Of a stretch of DNA of 44,454 nucleotides, positions 18,758-27,760 are shown one piece after another. The notes beneath the pieces are model-generated. The model ran no database searches. It was not told the DNA's origin and saw only the letters and a program-made list of their open reading frames with translations. The first letter of the stretch is position 1, and every line of letters starts with the position of its first letter. Origin of the DNA: Deltaproteobacteria bacterium HGW-Deltaproteobacteria-1 (GTDB lineage: Bacteria; Desulfobacterota; Syntrophia; Syntrophales; Smithellaceae); the NCBI GenBank assembly GCA_002840635.1, contig PHBN01000001.1, positions 1-44,454 of the forward strand, given 5' to 3'. Made by a program: the position numbers and the translations under genes.

Positions 18758-19477
18758 ATGATGGATTTATGGATTAATACATTTTACAGCATGGTTAACA
18801 GTTTGGGTTTTCCCGATCCCATTCATGCCATCCTGGTGCATATACCGATGGGTCTGACGATAGGCGCCTTTTGCTTTGCCTGGATTTCCGCACTCTCCAG
18901 TTGGAAAAGACTGGCCGTAACGGCGTATCATTGTATTACCCTTTCTCTTGTTTTTCTATTACCCGTAATCATCTTCGGATTTGCGGACTGGCGGCATTTC
19001 TATCTCGGTGCCTGGCTTACGCCAATCAAAATAAAGATGGTTCTGGCCGTTATTCTTTTGTTCCTTTCATTTGTGACATTTCTTTTGGGTTTCAAGGGCA
19101 AGAAAAGTTCAAGGATTACTCTAGCTCTTTATACGTTCTGTCTCATAACTATCATTTGTCTCGGCTGGTATGGTGCAAGGATCGTCTACGGGGAACAAAT
19201 GCCGCCGCATTCAAATAAATATCCAATCGGCGAAAAAATATTTATTGCGAACTGCAACATTTGTCATGCTAATGGAGGCAATAAAATTAGTCCACAAAAT
19301 CCTCTGAGAAGCTCCGACAATTTAAATAACTTAAAGGCCTTCATTTCGCTGATCCGCCATCCTGTAAAACCAATGCCAACATTCACAGCATCCCGGATAT
19401 CCGACCAAGAGGCTAAGGAACTCTATGATTACATTGTGAATGAAGTCAATCGCCCATGGGGAACTGACAATAATTAA
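18758..19477 (+). CDS. DUF2231-like membrane protein fused to a C-terminal c-type cytochrome domain
   Basis: FPDPIHAILVHIPMGLTIGAF N-terminal TM domain; C-terminal GEKIFIANCNICHANGGNKISPQNPL ... FISLIRHPVKPMPTFTASRISDQEAKELYDYI. Confidence 0.85.
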   Translation: MMDLWINTFYSMVNSLGFPDPIHAILVHIPMGLTIGAFCFAWISALSSWKRLAVTAYHCITLSLVFLLPVIIFGFADWRHFYLGAWLTPIKIKMVLAVILLFLSFVTFLLGFKGKKSSRITLALYTFCLITIICLGWYGARIVYGEQMPPHSNKYPIGEKIFIANCNICHANGGNKISPQNPLRSSDNLNNLKAFISLIRHPVKPMPTFTASRISDQEAKELYDYIVNEVNRPWGTDNN

Positions 19478-19495
19478 CTTAAAGAGGTGTAGAAT

Positions 19496-19783
19496 ATGAA
19501 TCAGCAACAAATGACCAGAGAGACGATAGAATTTGACAACCCATTGCCGGACACCGCCTTTAGTACAATCAACACGATCTGGGATCAATCGGCAAAAATA
19601 TTTTCTGCTATCATTGGTAATGCCAATTTATTACCCGATGATGGGGGAAATGAAACAGACAATGGGATTCCAGCTTATAAAAAAAAACGTGAAGCTCCCC
19701 GTTTGAGCAATAAAGAACTGGCTCGGTTGAAAAAGATTAAGCTTACCTGCCTCCAGGAAGAGCATGCGCTGTGGCTGAAATAA
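19496..19783 (+). CDS. Hypothetical protein
   Basis: 95 aa ORF inside the co-directional redox cluster; no family recognised. Confidence 0.5.
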   Translation: MNQQQMTRETIEFDNPLPDTAFSTINTIWDQSAKIFSAIIGNANLLPDDGGNETDNGIPAYKKKREAPRLSNKELARLKKIKLTCLQEEHALWLK

Positions 19784-19869
19784 CGTTAATGTTTCACCGT
19801 CTATGAAAGCCCCTCGGTGAAAATGCCTTACCCCGAAGCATCGTAAGAAAAGATGAGAAAAGTAATACA

Positions 19870-20286
19870 ATGAATCAGTCGGAAATAATTGAAGATAAAA
19901 AATATACAGGCGTTCGTAATCGCCGTGTTCACATGGCAAATGAAAGAACATTTCTTGCGTGGATAAGAACAAGCATCGGGCTAATGGCATTTGGTTTTGT
20001 TGTTGAAAAGTTTGCGCTGTTCATAAAACAAATGTCATTGATTTTGGGAAACGCTAATATTGCGAATGCTTTGCCTCCTCCTCATGGATATTCGGCAATC
20101 GTTGGAATATTCCTTGTCTGTCTTGGCACGTTGATTGGCCTGCTTGCATTTGTCAGGTACAGGAAAGTGGAGAGACAAATAGACGATGATACTTATCAAC
20201 CGTCATCGGTACTTGACCTGCTGCTCACCCTATCAGTCCTTGCAGTTGGAATCTTCCTTGTTGTGTATTTGATTCATAGTACTTAA
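19870..20286 (+). CDS. DUF202 (YidH-like) inner-membrane protein
   Basis: RVHMANERTFLAWIRTSIGLMAFGFVVEKFALF is the DUF202 signature; three TM segments. Confidence 0.92.
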   Translation: MNQSEIIEDKKYTGVRNRRVHMANERTFLAWIRTSIGLMAFGFVVEKFALFIKQMSLILGNANIANALPPPHGYSAIVGIFLVCLGTLIGLLAFVRYRKVERQIDDDTYQPSSVLDLLLTLSVLAVGIFLVVYLIHST

Positions 20287-20434
20287 TGCAGAGACAGTTC
20301 GCAATGGAAAAAAAGCAAAAACCCGAAGAACACCATGAATGAAGGATGAGCATGACCGCAAGCATTCTGCAACTTCAGAAATCTGCGGTATCGTAAAGGT
20401 TAAGTTACACGAAGCTTTGCGAAAGGAAAAAAAG

Positions 20435-20650
20435 ATGAAAAGATTGATGATTCCATTAGCGGTTTTGTTTGCTTTTAGCACTTCAGCATTGGCCCAGATG
20501 GGCAACAATCAAGGTAACAACATGATGGGTGGTGATTCGTGGGGTTCGAGGTGGGGAATGGGATACGGCTTCGGTTTCGGATGGATATTGTTGATTATTG
20601 TCGCTATTCTCGTTATTTTTGGCATCGTTTACATGATAAAACGAAAATAA
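20435..20650 (+). CDS. Small secreted/membrane Gly-Met-rich protein
   Basis: MKRLMIPLAVLFAFSTSALAQMGNNQGNNMMGGDSWGSRWGMGYGFGFGWILLIIVAILVIFGIVYMIKRK: signal peptide plus C-terminal TM. Confidence 0.7.
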   Translation: MKRLMIPLAVLFAFSTSALAQMGNNQGNNMMGGDSWGSRWGMGYGFGFGWILLIIVAILVIFGIVYMIKRK

Positions 20651-20676
20651 AAAATCAGTAAAGGGGAGGTTATTCA

Positions 20677-21189
20677 ATGAAAAAATCAATAGCGGCTTCA
20701 ATTTTGGCAGTCGTCGTGGGAGTAGTTCTTATTTCCTGGGATGCAGATACTCAAATGGGATATGGACCAGGCTATGGTAGAGGACAGGGTATGATGGGCG
20801 GCGGAACGGGGTGGGGAGCGGGATCCTTTCGTTCTAACGGAGAACGCATCTATTTCACCTCTACGAGCGAGCGCGGTACGGTAATCACTTACGCGGGCGG
20901 TCCGGCATCGAGTGGTTGGATGATGATGGGAGGACAACTGGCATGTGTTTCATGTCATGGTCCGGATGGGCGGGGTGGCAGACACTCCATGGGAATGATG
21001 CAGGTGATGGATGCCAAAGATATACGCTGGAAAGTTTTGCAGCCCGAATTCGATGCGGAAAAATTTCGACTGGCGGTTGTAAAAGGTCAGGACCCCGATG
21101 GCACCCAGTTAAAACCGGACATGCCGCGATGGAATATCGGCAAAGCTGATTTGGCCGACCTGATTGCTTTCCTCAAAACGCTGCCATGA
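20677..21189 (+). CDS. c-type cytochrome with Gly-rich N-terminal tract
   Basis: Signal peptide; GYGPGYGRGQGMMGGGTGWG tract; CVSCHGPDGRGG heme site; ADLIAFLKTLP terminus. Confidence 0.88.
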   Translation: MKKSIAASILAVVVGVVLISWDADTQMGYGPGYGRGQGMMGGGTGWGAGSFRSNGERIYFTSTSERGTVITYAGGPASSGWMMMGGQLACVSCHGPDGRGGRHSMGMMQVMDAKDIRWKVLQPEFDAEKFRLAVVKGQDPDGTQLKPDMPRWNIGKADLADLIAFLKTLP

Positions 21190-21334
21190 GTCTATAATTC
21201 GCGTTCGGCAAGCAACCGACATGCAGCGGGTAATTGTTTTAATGTTCATAGGGCTGGAATTATCCTAAGTGACTATTCTTGTGTTCCGGATCCTGCCGAT
21301 TAGCCGGGTCGAAAAAATCAAGGAGGCGTATCTC

Positions 21335-21730
21335 ATGAAAAGAATTCTCGGATGTGCTGCAATTGTATTATTTCTGGGAGCCACTCCTTTGTTGGCCCAG
21401 AGTATCGGGGACAATGAATATGAGAAAGGGAAAACACTTTACAAGAACAAATGCCAGTTCTGTCATGGGATGAGGGGCGACGGCAAAGGACCAGCGGCTC
21501 AATCCCTCCTGATGCACCCTGAAGATTTCACCACTCCCGAGTTTTGGCAGGATGATATTGAAAAAAAAATAACCGTGGAGCAGAAAATCGAAAATACTAT
21601 CAAAAAAGGCAAGGAGATGATGCCGGCATTTAACCTGGAATCCGATGAGATAAAGGCCATCATCTTGCATATGTCTAATACCTTCAAAAAAAAATCTCAA
21701 AGCAATAACTTAGGGAGGGATGAAAAATGA
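21335..21730 (+). CDS. c-type cytochrome (periplasmic)
   Basis: Signal peptide MKRILGCAAIVLFLGATPLLAQ; GKTLYKNKCQFCHGMRGDGKGPAAQSLLMHPEDFT; MMPAFNLESDEIKAIILHM. Confidence 0.9.
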   Translation: MKRILGCAAIVLFLGATPLLAQSIGDNEYEKGKTLYKNKCQFCHGMRGDGKGPAAQSLLMHPEDFTTPEFWQDDIEKKITVEQKIENTIKKGKEMMPAFNLESDEIKAIILHMSNTFKKKSQSNNLGRDEK

Positions 21731-23148
21731 TTGGTGAAAAACCAAGAAAAGTATTCTTTCTTCTCATAATATTCTTTCTTCTCATAGTATTCGCGTTATT
21801 GCAGATTTTGCCGTTAAACACCGCCCAGGCAGTACCGAGTTTTCAGCGGCAAACAGGGATATCGTGTAATCAATGTCATACTGTATTCCCGGAATTGACG
21901 CCCTTCGGACGAATCTTCAAACTTGGCGGTTATGTCATGAGCAAGACAGGGAAGTCCTATGAATTTCCTCCGCCGGTTGCGGGCATGGTGCAGGCATCTT
22001 ATACAAACGCCAGGGGACTGACTTCCGGGGTTGCTCCTTTTGATTACAACAACCGGGAAACCGATGGACTCAATCTGCCGCAGCAGTTAAGCTTATTTTA
22101 CGGAGGTCGAATCTACGATAAGATAGGCGCCTTTATACAGGGCACCTACGATGGCGCCACCAACAAAATCTTCTTGGACATGACAGATATACGTTATGCA
22201 AACAACACCATGGTGTGGGGTAAAAATCTAATTTACGGGTTTACGCTCAATAATAGTCCAAGCGTACAAGATGTCTGGAACACCACTCCTGCTTGGAGGT
22301 TTCCTTTTGCTTCTTCCAGCGTTGCCCCAACGCCTGCCGCAGGGGCGATCATCGATGGGGCTTTAGACCAGCAAGTAGGCGGTATCGGTGCCTATGCCTT
22401 TTGGAACAATTTGATTTATCTGGGAGTGGCTGTTTACCGCTCGGCCGACGAAGGTATTGCCTTGCCATTGAGCGCGGGCACCTTTACAGAACAGATCGTG
22501 GACGGTACAGCCCCATACTGGCGTCTGGCATTGGAACACCGGTGGAAAAATCACTTCTTTACCATAGGCACTTACGGGATGCAGACAGATATCTTTCCCT
22601 CAGGGAACAGCAGTGGGCCGTCAGATCGCTTTACAGATATCGCCTTTGACGCACAATATCAATACATGGGGACGATTGAACCGGAAGACATACCGGGTGT
22701 GGACGACGCACATAAGGCTAAAGCGGGAAAGTATATGATAACGGCGCACGCCACCTGGATTCGCGAGAACCAGGACTGGAAGGCAAGCTTTCCCCTTGGG
22801 AATACGGCAAACCGCTCTGACTTACTGACAACATTCAGAATGAATCTGAATTATTACTATCGGAGCCCGCTTGGCGATATTGGTGGATCAACGAGTTATT
22901 TTTCTACGACCGGCGAAGCAGATTCGCTGCTTTATGCTTCTAATCCAGTTGACGGAAGCAGAACGGGCATTCCTGACAACGATGGTTTTATTCTTGAGGC
23001 GAGTTATCTTCCGTGGGAAAAGACCAAGATTTCCATTCAGTATACAATTTATAACAAGTTCAACGGCGCTTCTTCGAACTATGATGGATTCGGCCGGAAT
23101 GCTTCCGATAACAACACGCTCTATGTTGTCATCTGGCAAATGTTTTAA
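21727..23148 (+). CDS. Predicted outer-membrane beta-barrel protein with N-terminal c-type heme motif
   Basis: 473 aa; N-terminal FQRQTGISCNQCHTVFPELTPFGRIFKLGGYVMS, then aromatic beta-strand-rich sequence ending ...NTLYVVIWQMF (C-terminal Phe as in OM barrels). Confidence 0.75.
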   Translation: MIGEKPRKVFFLLIIFFLLIVFALLQILPLNTAQAVPSFQRQTGISCNQCHTVFPELTPFGRIFKLGGYVMSKTGKSYEFPPPVAGMVQASYTNARGLTSGVAPFDYNNRETDGLNLPQQLSLFYGGRIYDKIGAFIQGTYDGATNKIFLDMTDIRYANNTMVWGKNLIYGFTLNNSPSVQDVWNTTPAWRFPFASSSVAPTPAAGAIIDGALDQQVGGIGAYAFWNNLIYLGVAVYRSADEGIALPLSAGTFTEQIVDGTAPYWRLALEHRWKNHFFTIGTYGMQTDIFPSGNSSGPSDRFTDIAFDAQYQYMGTIEPEDIPGVDDAHKAKAGKYMITAHATWIRENQDWKASFPLGNTANRSDLLTTFRMNLNYYYRSPLGDIGGSTSYFSTTGEADSLLYASNPVDGSRTGIPDNDGFILEASYLPWEKTKISIQYTIYNKFNGASSNYDGFGRNASDNNTLYVVIWQMF

Positions 23149-23238
23149 TTACTGCCTTTCATGAAATGTTGATTTGGCATGGTTATTGACAACGTATCAA
23201 GAAAAATTCAGTTTTGGTACTTGCGCGAGGAAAAAATA

Positions 23239-25362
23239 ATGGAACATCATCACCATTTAGAACACCCGCCAGAAGCAATGAATCACACGATGCACGAAGG
23301 GCACGACATGAAAGGGTCTAAAGGTGGCAACCACACCGATCACCATGCCCACATGGCGGCGGACTTCCGGAAACGGTTTTGGATTTCGCTTATTTTGACT
23401 CTGCCGATTCTCATCCTCTCGCCGATGCTTCAAATGCTGGTGGGCCTGAGGGAAACCATTCATTTCCCCGGCGACATCTATGTCTTATTCGTTTTTTCTT
23501 CCGCGGTATTCTGGTATGGCGGCTGGCCGTTTCTGAAAGGCCTGTTCGAGGAGCTCAAATCCCGTCAGCCCGGGATGATGACGCTGGTTGCCGTCGCCAT
23601 TACCACGGCCTATGTTTACAGCAGCGCCGTCGTGTTCGGCCTGGCCGGCAAAATCTTCTTCTGGGAATTGGCCACGCTTGTAGACATCATGCTGCTGGGG
23701 CACTGGATCGAGATGAGGTCGGTGATGGGCGCTTCTAAAGCCCTGGAAGAACTGGCCAAACTCATGCCCTCCGACGCCCACAAACTCATGCCCGACGGCA
23801 GCGTAAAGGATGTGCCGCTCGGTGAACTGGCGGTGGATGATAAAGTCCTGATCAAACCGGGTGAGAAAATTCCCGCAGACGGTGTCATTGTGGAAGGCGA
23901 GAGCTCGGTTAATGAAGCGATGCTCACCGGGGAATCAACCCCTGTTGCTAAAAAAACCGGTGGCAAGGTCATCGGCGGCGCAATTAACGGTGAAGGTTCA
24001 CTGACAATCGAGGTCAAAGGCACCGGGAAGGATTCGTTTCTGGCGCAGGTCATCGACCTTGTCAAACAGGCCCAGGAAAGCAAATCGAAAACCCAAAAAT
24101 TTGCCGACACCGCCGCGATGTGGCTCACCATCGTGGCGCTCAGTTGCGGTGCCGTCACCTTCCTGATCTGGTTGGTTGCCATGAGCAAGGAATTTTCCTT
24201 TGCCATCGAGCGAGCCGTGACCGTAATGGTCATCACCTGTCCGCATGCGCTGGGTCTTGCTATACCCTTGGTTGTGGCCGTTTCCACAGCCCTGGCCGCG
24301 AAAAACGGCCTGCTCATTCGTAATCGCGTTTCTTTCGAAGGCGCGCGAAAACTGCAAGCCATCATTTTCGACAAGACCGGCACGCTCACTGAAGGCCGTT
24401 TTGGCGTGAGCGACACACTCGTACTATCGCAGGACATCGACGAAGAAACGCTGCGCCAATACGCGGCCTCTGTAGATGCAAATTCCGAACATCCCATCGC
24501 CACGGCCATCGCCGCTTCTTCGGAAAAGAAGCTGCCCGTTGAAAACTTTAAAAGCATCCCGGGCAAAGGCGCCGAAGGCACAGTCGAGAGTAGAGAAATT
24601 AAGGTGGTCAGCCCCGGCTACCTCAGCGAACAGAAAATACATCTTGCCGACCCGCGCATCGAACCACTGCAAGCACAAGGCAAAACGGTTGTGTTTGTCC
24701 TCGTGGACGGGAAGTTGAAAGGAGCCATTGCCTTGGCCGATATCGTCCGGCCCGAGGCGAAGCAAGCCATCGATGCTCTTAAGGCGTTGAATATTCGCTG
24801 CATGATGCTCACCGGCGATAACAAGGCGACAGCCAAATGGGTATCAGATCAGGTCGGATTGGACGAATACTTCGCCGAAGTCCTGCCCGGGGATAAAGCC
24901 GCCAAAGTGAAAGAGGTCCAATCCAGGGGTATCCTGGTGGCCATGACCGGAGACGGTGTGAACGATGCCCCGGCGCTGGCGCAGGCTGATGTGGGCATCG
25001 CCATCGGAGCGGGTTCCGATGTAGCGGTGGAAACCGCTGACGTGATTCTGGTGCGGAGTAATCCGCTGGATGTTGTGGCCATCGTGCAGCTGTCACGCGC
25101 CACTTACCGCAAGATGATTCAAAATCTTTTCTGGGCCACAGGCTACAATGCCTTCGCCATTCCACTGGCCGCCGGAGCGCTTTATGCTTGGGGCGTACTA
25201 CTTAGTCCCGCCATGGGCGCGGTATTGATGTCCGCAAGCACGGTGATTGTGGCCATCAATGCACGACTGCTGAAACTGAAGACAGAGCCAAACCTAAAGA
25301 CAAAGCACAATGACGATCGGCAAAGAAAGATTAAGTTAGATGAATATGCCAAACCGGCTTGA
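23239..25362 (+). CDS. Copper-translocating P-type ATPase, CopB-like (CPH motif, His-rich N-terminus)
   Basis: MEHHHHLEHPPEAMNHTMHEGHDMKG...HTDHHAHM; TGES, VITCPHALGLAIPL (CPH), DKTGTLTEG, GDGVNDAPALAQADVGIAIGAGSDVA. Confidence 0.92.
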   Translation: MEHHHHLEHPPEAMNHTMHEGHDMKGSKGGNHTDHHAHMAADFRKRFWISLILTLPILILSPMLQMLVGLRETIHFPGDIYVLFVFSSAVFWYGGWPFLKGLFEELKSRQPGMMTLVAVAITTAYVYSSAVVFGLAGKIFFWELATLVDIMLLGHWIEMRSVMGASKALEELAKLMPSDAHKLMPDGSVKDVPLGELAVDDKVLIKPGEKIPADGVIVEGESSVNEAMLTGESTPVAKKTGGKVIGGAINGEGSLTIEVKGTGKDSFLAQVIDLVKQAQESKSKTQKFADTAAMWLTIVALSCGAVTFLIWLVAMSKEFSFAIERAVTVMVITCPHALGLAIPLVVAVSTALAAKNGLLIRNRVSFEGARKLQAIIFDKTGTLTEGRFGVSDTLVLSQDIDEETLRQYAASVDANSEHPIATAIAASSEKKLPVENFKSIPGKGAEGTVESREIKVVSPGYLSEQKIHLADPRIEPLQAQGKTVVFVLVDGKLKGAIALADIVRPEAKQAIDALKALNIRCMMLTGDNKATAKWVSDQVGLDEYFAEVLPGDKAAKVKEVQSRGILVAMTGDGVNDAPALAQADVGIAIGAGSDVAVETADVILVRSNPLDVVAIVQLSRATYRKMIQNLFWATGYNAFAIPLAAGALYAWGVLLSPAMGAVLMSASTVIVAINARLLKLKTEPNLKTKHNDDRQRKIKLDEYAKPA

Positions 25363-26237
25363 ACAAAGGACTCGCAGGGTCTGGGAGCTACTTAGGCTCA
25401 CCGTCAAAAAGATTTTGCTAATTGACGTGGCACATTGGGCGGGAGCATTCGCCTTTAATGCGTTCTTCTCGCTGTTTCCTTTGATCGTCCCCTTCGTTAC
25501 TATTGCCTCTGTTTATATTGACCGGGAACAGGCCGGGATGAGGTCATTGCTTACATGGAAAGATTTGTTCCAATTAGTGGTGAAATGCAGAGTTACATTT
25601 TCGACACCATCGCCGGTGTGATCAAAGTGCGCAGGCAGGCGGGTGCGGTCTCGCTTCTCATCCTGGTATGGGTCGTGCTCCAGGCCTTCACCACGCTCAT
25701 CAGCGCGACCAACCGCACCTGGGGCGTTCGAGCGCACAATTGGTGGCGGGCGCTGTCCTCCTGGGCATGGTGGCGCCGGTGATGATGAAAATGGCAAAGG
25801 GTTGGCTCTTTCAAGTAAATGATCTCCGTTCCTGGATCGGTGCCCCGGGGAGCTTTGTCGTCCCCTTACTGGTCGCGTTCCTTAGTCTGAGCCTGTTTTA
25901 CAAACTGGCACCGCGCAGGCCCACGCGGTTTGCCGAAGTGTGGGCCACAGCTCTGTGTGTTACGGTTGTTTTACATGTAGCCGATACTCTATTCGTGATC
26001 TACCTTAAGAACTTCGCCATGTTAAACGCGATCTATGGAACGTTCGGCGGGATCATGGCAATGCTGCTGTGGATTTACTTTTCCGGGTGCATTTTCATCT
26101 TCGGCGCCTGCCTTTGCGCCGCTCAGGCCGAAGGGCATTTTGCGCCGGAGAAACGATTAGGGCGCACTGAAAAATGGAGGATTGAAACATGCACAAACCC
26201 GTTGATCAAGAAAAGGTCATCGACAATCACGGCATGA
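25340..26237 (+). pseudogene. YihY/BrkB family membrane protein interrupted by two apparent frameshifts
   Basis: Homologous sequence moves from frame 2 (25340-~25555: WAGAFAFNAFFSLFPLIVPF) to frame 1 (~25555-25745: PISGEMQSYIFDTIAGVIKVRRQAGAVSLLILVWVVLQAFTTLISATNRTWG..NWWR) to frame 3 (~25745 on: LLGMVAPVMMKMAKGWLF...YGTFGGIMAMLLWIYFSGCIFIFGACLCAAQ). Confidence 0.8.
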
Positions 26238-26275
26238 CTTGCCTGAAATCCGGAACTGGAAATGGAGTCTGACAA

Positions 26276-27607
26276 ATGAATAAATTCAAGCAACTCTGGA
26301 GCAGACTACGGTCTAGCTTTTGGTTTACCCCTTCGCTGATTGTTTTGCTCAGCGCTGCCTTTGCGGTAGCGATGATCGAAGCGGACTCCGCCGGAAGCGA
26401 CCAATGGTTGGCCAAGTGGCCGCGCCTGTTTGGGGCCGGTGCGGAAGGCGCGCGCGGAATGATGTCCACAATTGCCGGTTCGATGATGACCGTGGTGGGC
26501 GTCACGTTCTCCATGATCCTGGTCGTGCTGGCGCTGGCTTCGAGCCAATACACCTCACGCATTCTGAGGAATTTCATGCGCAGCCGCGTCACGCAGGTCG
26601 TGCTCGGAATCTTCGCCGGCATTTTTACGTACTGCCTGATCATATTGCGCACCATTCGCGGCGGCGACGAGAGCGCATTTGTTCCAAACCTGGCGGTGTT
26701 CTTCGGCTTCGTGCTGGCGCTCGGAGGTGTCGGCGCCCTCATGTTCTTCATTCATCACATCGCCTCTTCGATTCAGGCTTCCAGCATTATCTCCTCGGTT
26801 GCTGAAGAAACCATTGCCGTCATTGACCGGCTGTTTCCTGAAAAACTTGGCCAGGAACCGGGTGAAGACGATGATGACCAGACGCTAAACCCTATATCCG
26901 GGCGGAATTGGCGTGCCGTCCCGGCCCCGCAAAGCGGTTATGTCCAGAGCGTGAATAACGCAGCGCTCCTACGCTTAGCGCAGGACAGGAAAACCATCGT
27001 ATTGATGGAGCATGGCATCGGTGATTTCGTTGTCCGGAACACCCCACTGGCCTCACTCGCTCTTGAAGATCCGCCGGATCAAGAAACGATTGCCTTCCTG
27101 CAGGATACTTTTAGCATCAGCAGCTACCGCACTGTGGAACAGGACGCTGCCTTCGGCATCAGGCAGATCGTGGATGTGGCATTGAAAGCCCTCTCCCCCG
27201 GCGTCAACGATACCACGACAGCCGTAATGTGTGTGGATTATCTGACAGCGATTATGGCACAGCTGGCCCCCCGGCAAATCCCTTCAGCGCACCGCTATGA
27301 AGAAGGGAAACTGCGAGTGATCGCCAAAGGCCCGAGCTTTGAAAGCTTGTTGGCCGAATCATTCAATCAAATTCGAAGCAGCGCCATTGGCAATGTCGCC
27401 ATCATATTGCAGATGCTGGGCGCGCTTCAAACCATCGCCAGTATGACAGACAGCCCAAGCCGTCGTCGGGCGCTTCGTGAACAATTGCAATGGATCGCCG
27501 AACTGGCTGAGCGCACCCTCGTGTCTCCATTCGACCGGGCAAGGGTTGAGGGCCAACTGGAGCTAGTGCGTAAAGCACTCGAAGATGAAAGAGAGTTTTT
27601 AACGTAA
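26276..27607 (+). CDS. DUF2254 predicted membrane protein
   Basis: 443 aa; AGSMMTVVGVTFSMILVVLALASSQYTSRILRNFMRSRVTQVVLGIFAGIFTYCLIILRTIR...; ALSPGVNDTTTAVMCVDYL. Confidence 0.9.
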   Translation: MNKFKQLWSRLRSSFWFTPSLIVLLSAAFAVAMIEADSAGSDQWLAKWPRLFGAGAEGARGMMSTIAGSMMTVVGVTFSMILVVLALASSQYTSRILRNFMRSRVTQVVLGIFAGIFTYCLIILRTIRGGDESAFVPNLAVFFGFVLALGGVGALMFFIHHIASSIQASSIISSVAEETIAVIDRLFPEKLGQEPGEDDDDQTLNPISGRNWRAVPAPQSGYVQSVNNAALLRLAQDRKTIVLMEHGIGDFVVRNTPLASLALEDPPDQETIAFLQDTFSISSYRTVEQDAAFGIRQIVDVALKALSPGVNDTTTAVMCVDYLTAIMAQLAPRQIPSAHRYEEGKLRVIAKGPSFESLLAESFNQIRSSAIGNVAIILQMLGALQTIASMTDSPSRRRALREQLQWIAELAERTLVSPFDRARVEGQLELVRKALEDEREFLT

Positions 27608-27655
27608 GCCGTTGTCAAACAATAACTGTAACATTGTAACATCGTGATCGGCATA

Positions 27656-27708
27656 AGGGGCCGTAACGAAATGGCTAGAAATGTAACAGTTATTTCTTAA
27701 CGGCCCCT
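27656..27708 (+). terminator. Intergenic stem-loop (inverted repeat)
   Basis: AGGGGCCGT (27656-27664) pairs with ACGGCCCCT (27700-27708). An overlapping imperfect pair AATAACTGTAACATT / AATGTAACAGTTATT lies around 27620-27695. Confidence 0.5.
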
Positions 27709-27760
27709 AACTGAATCGCGAAACAGGAAGAACGAAAATGAATGGAGATAACATCTGGTA

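Noticed and set aside
23616-24581. 321-aa minus-strand ORF opposite the CopB-like ATPase
   Set aside because: Ser/Thr/Pro-rich low-complexity translation antisense to conserved P-type ATPase motifs; a shadow ORF.
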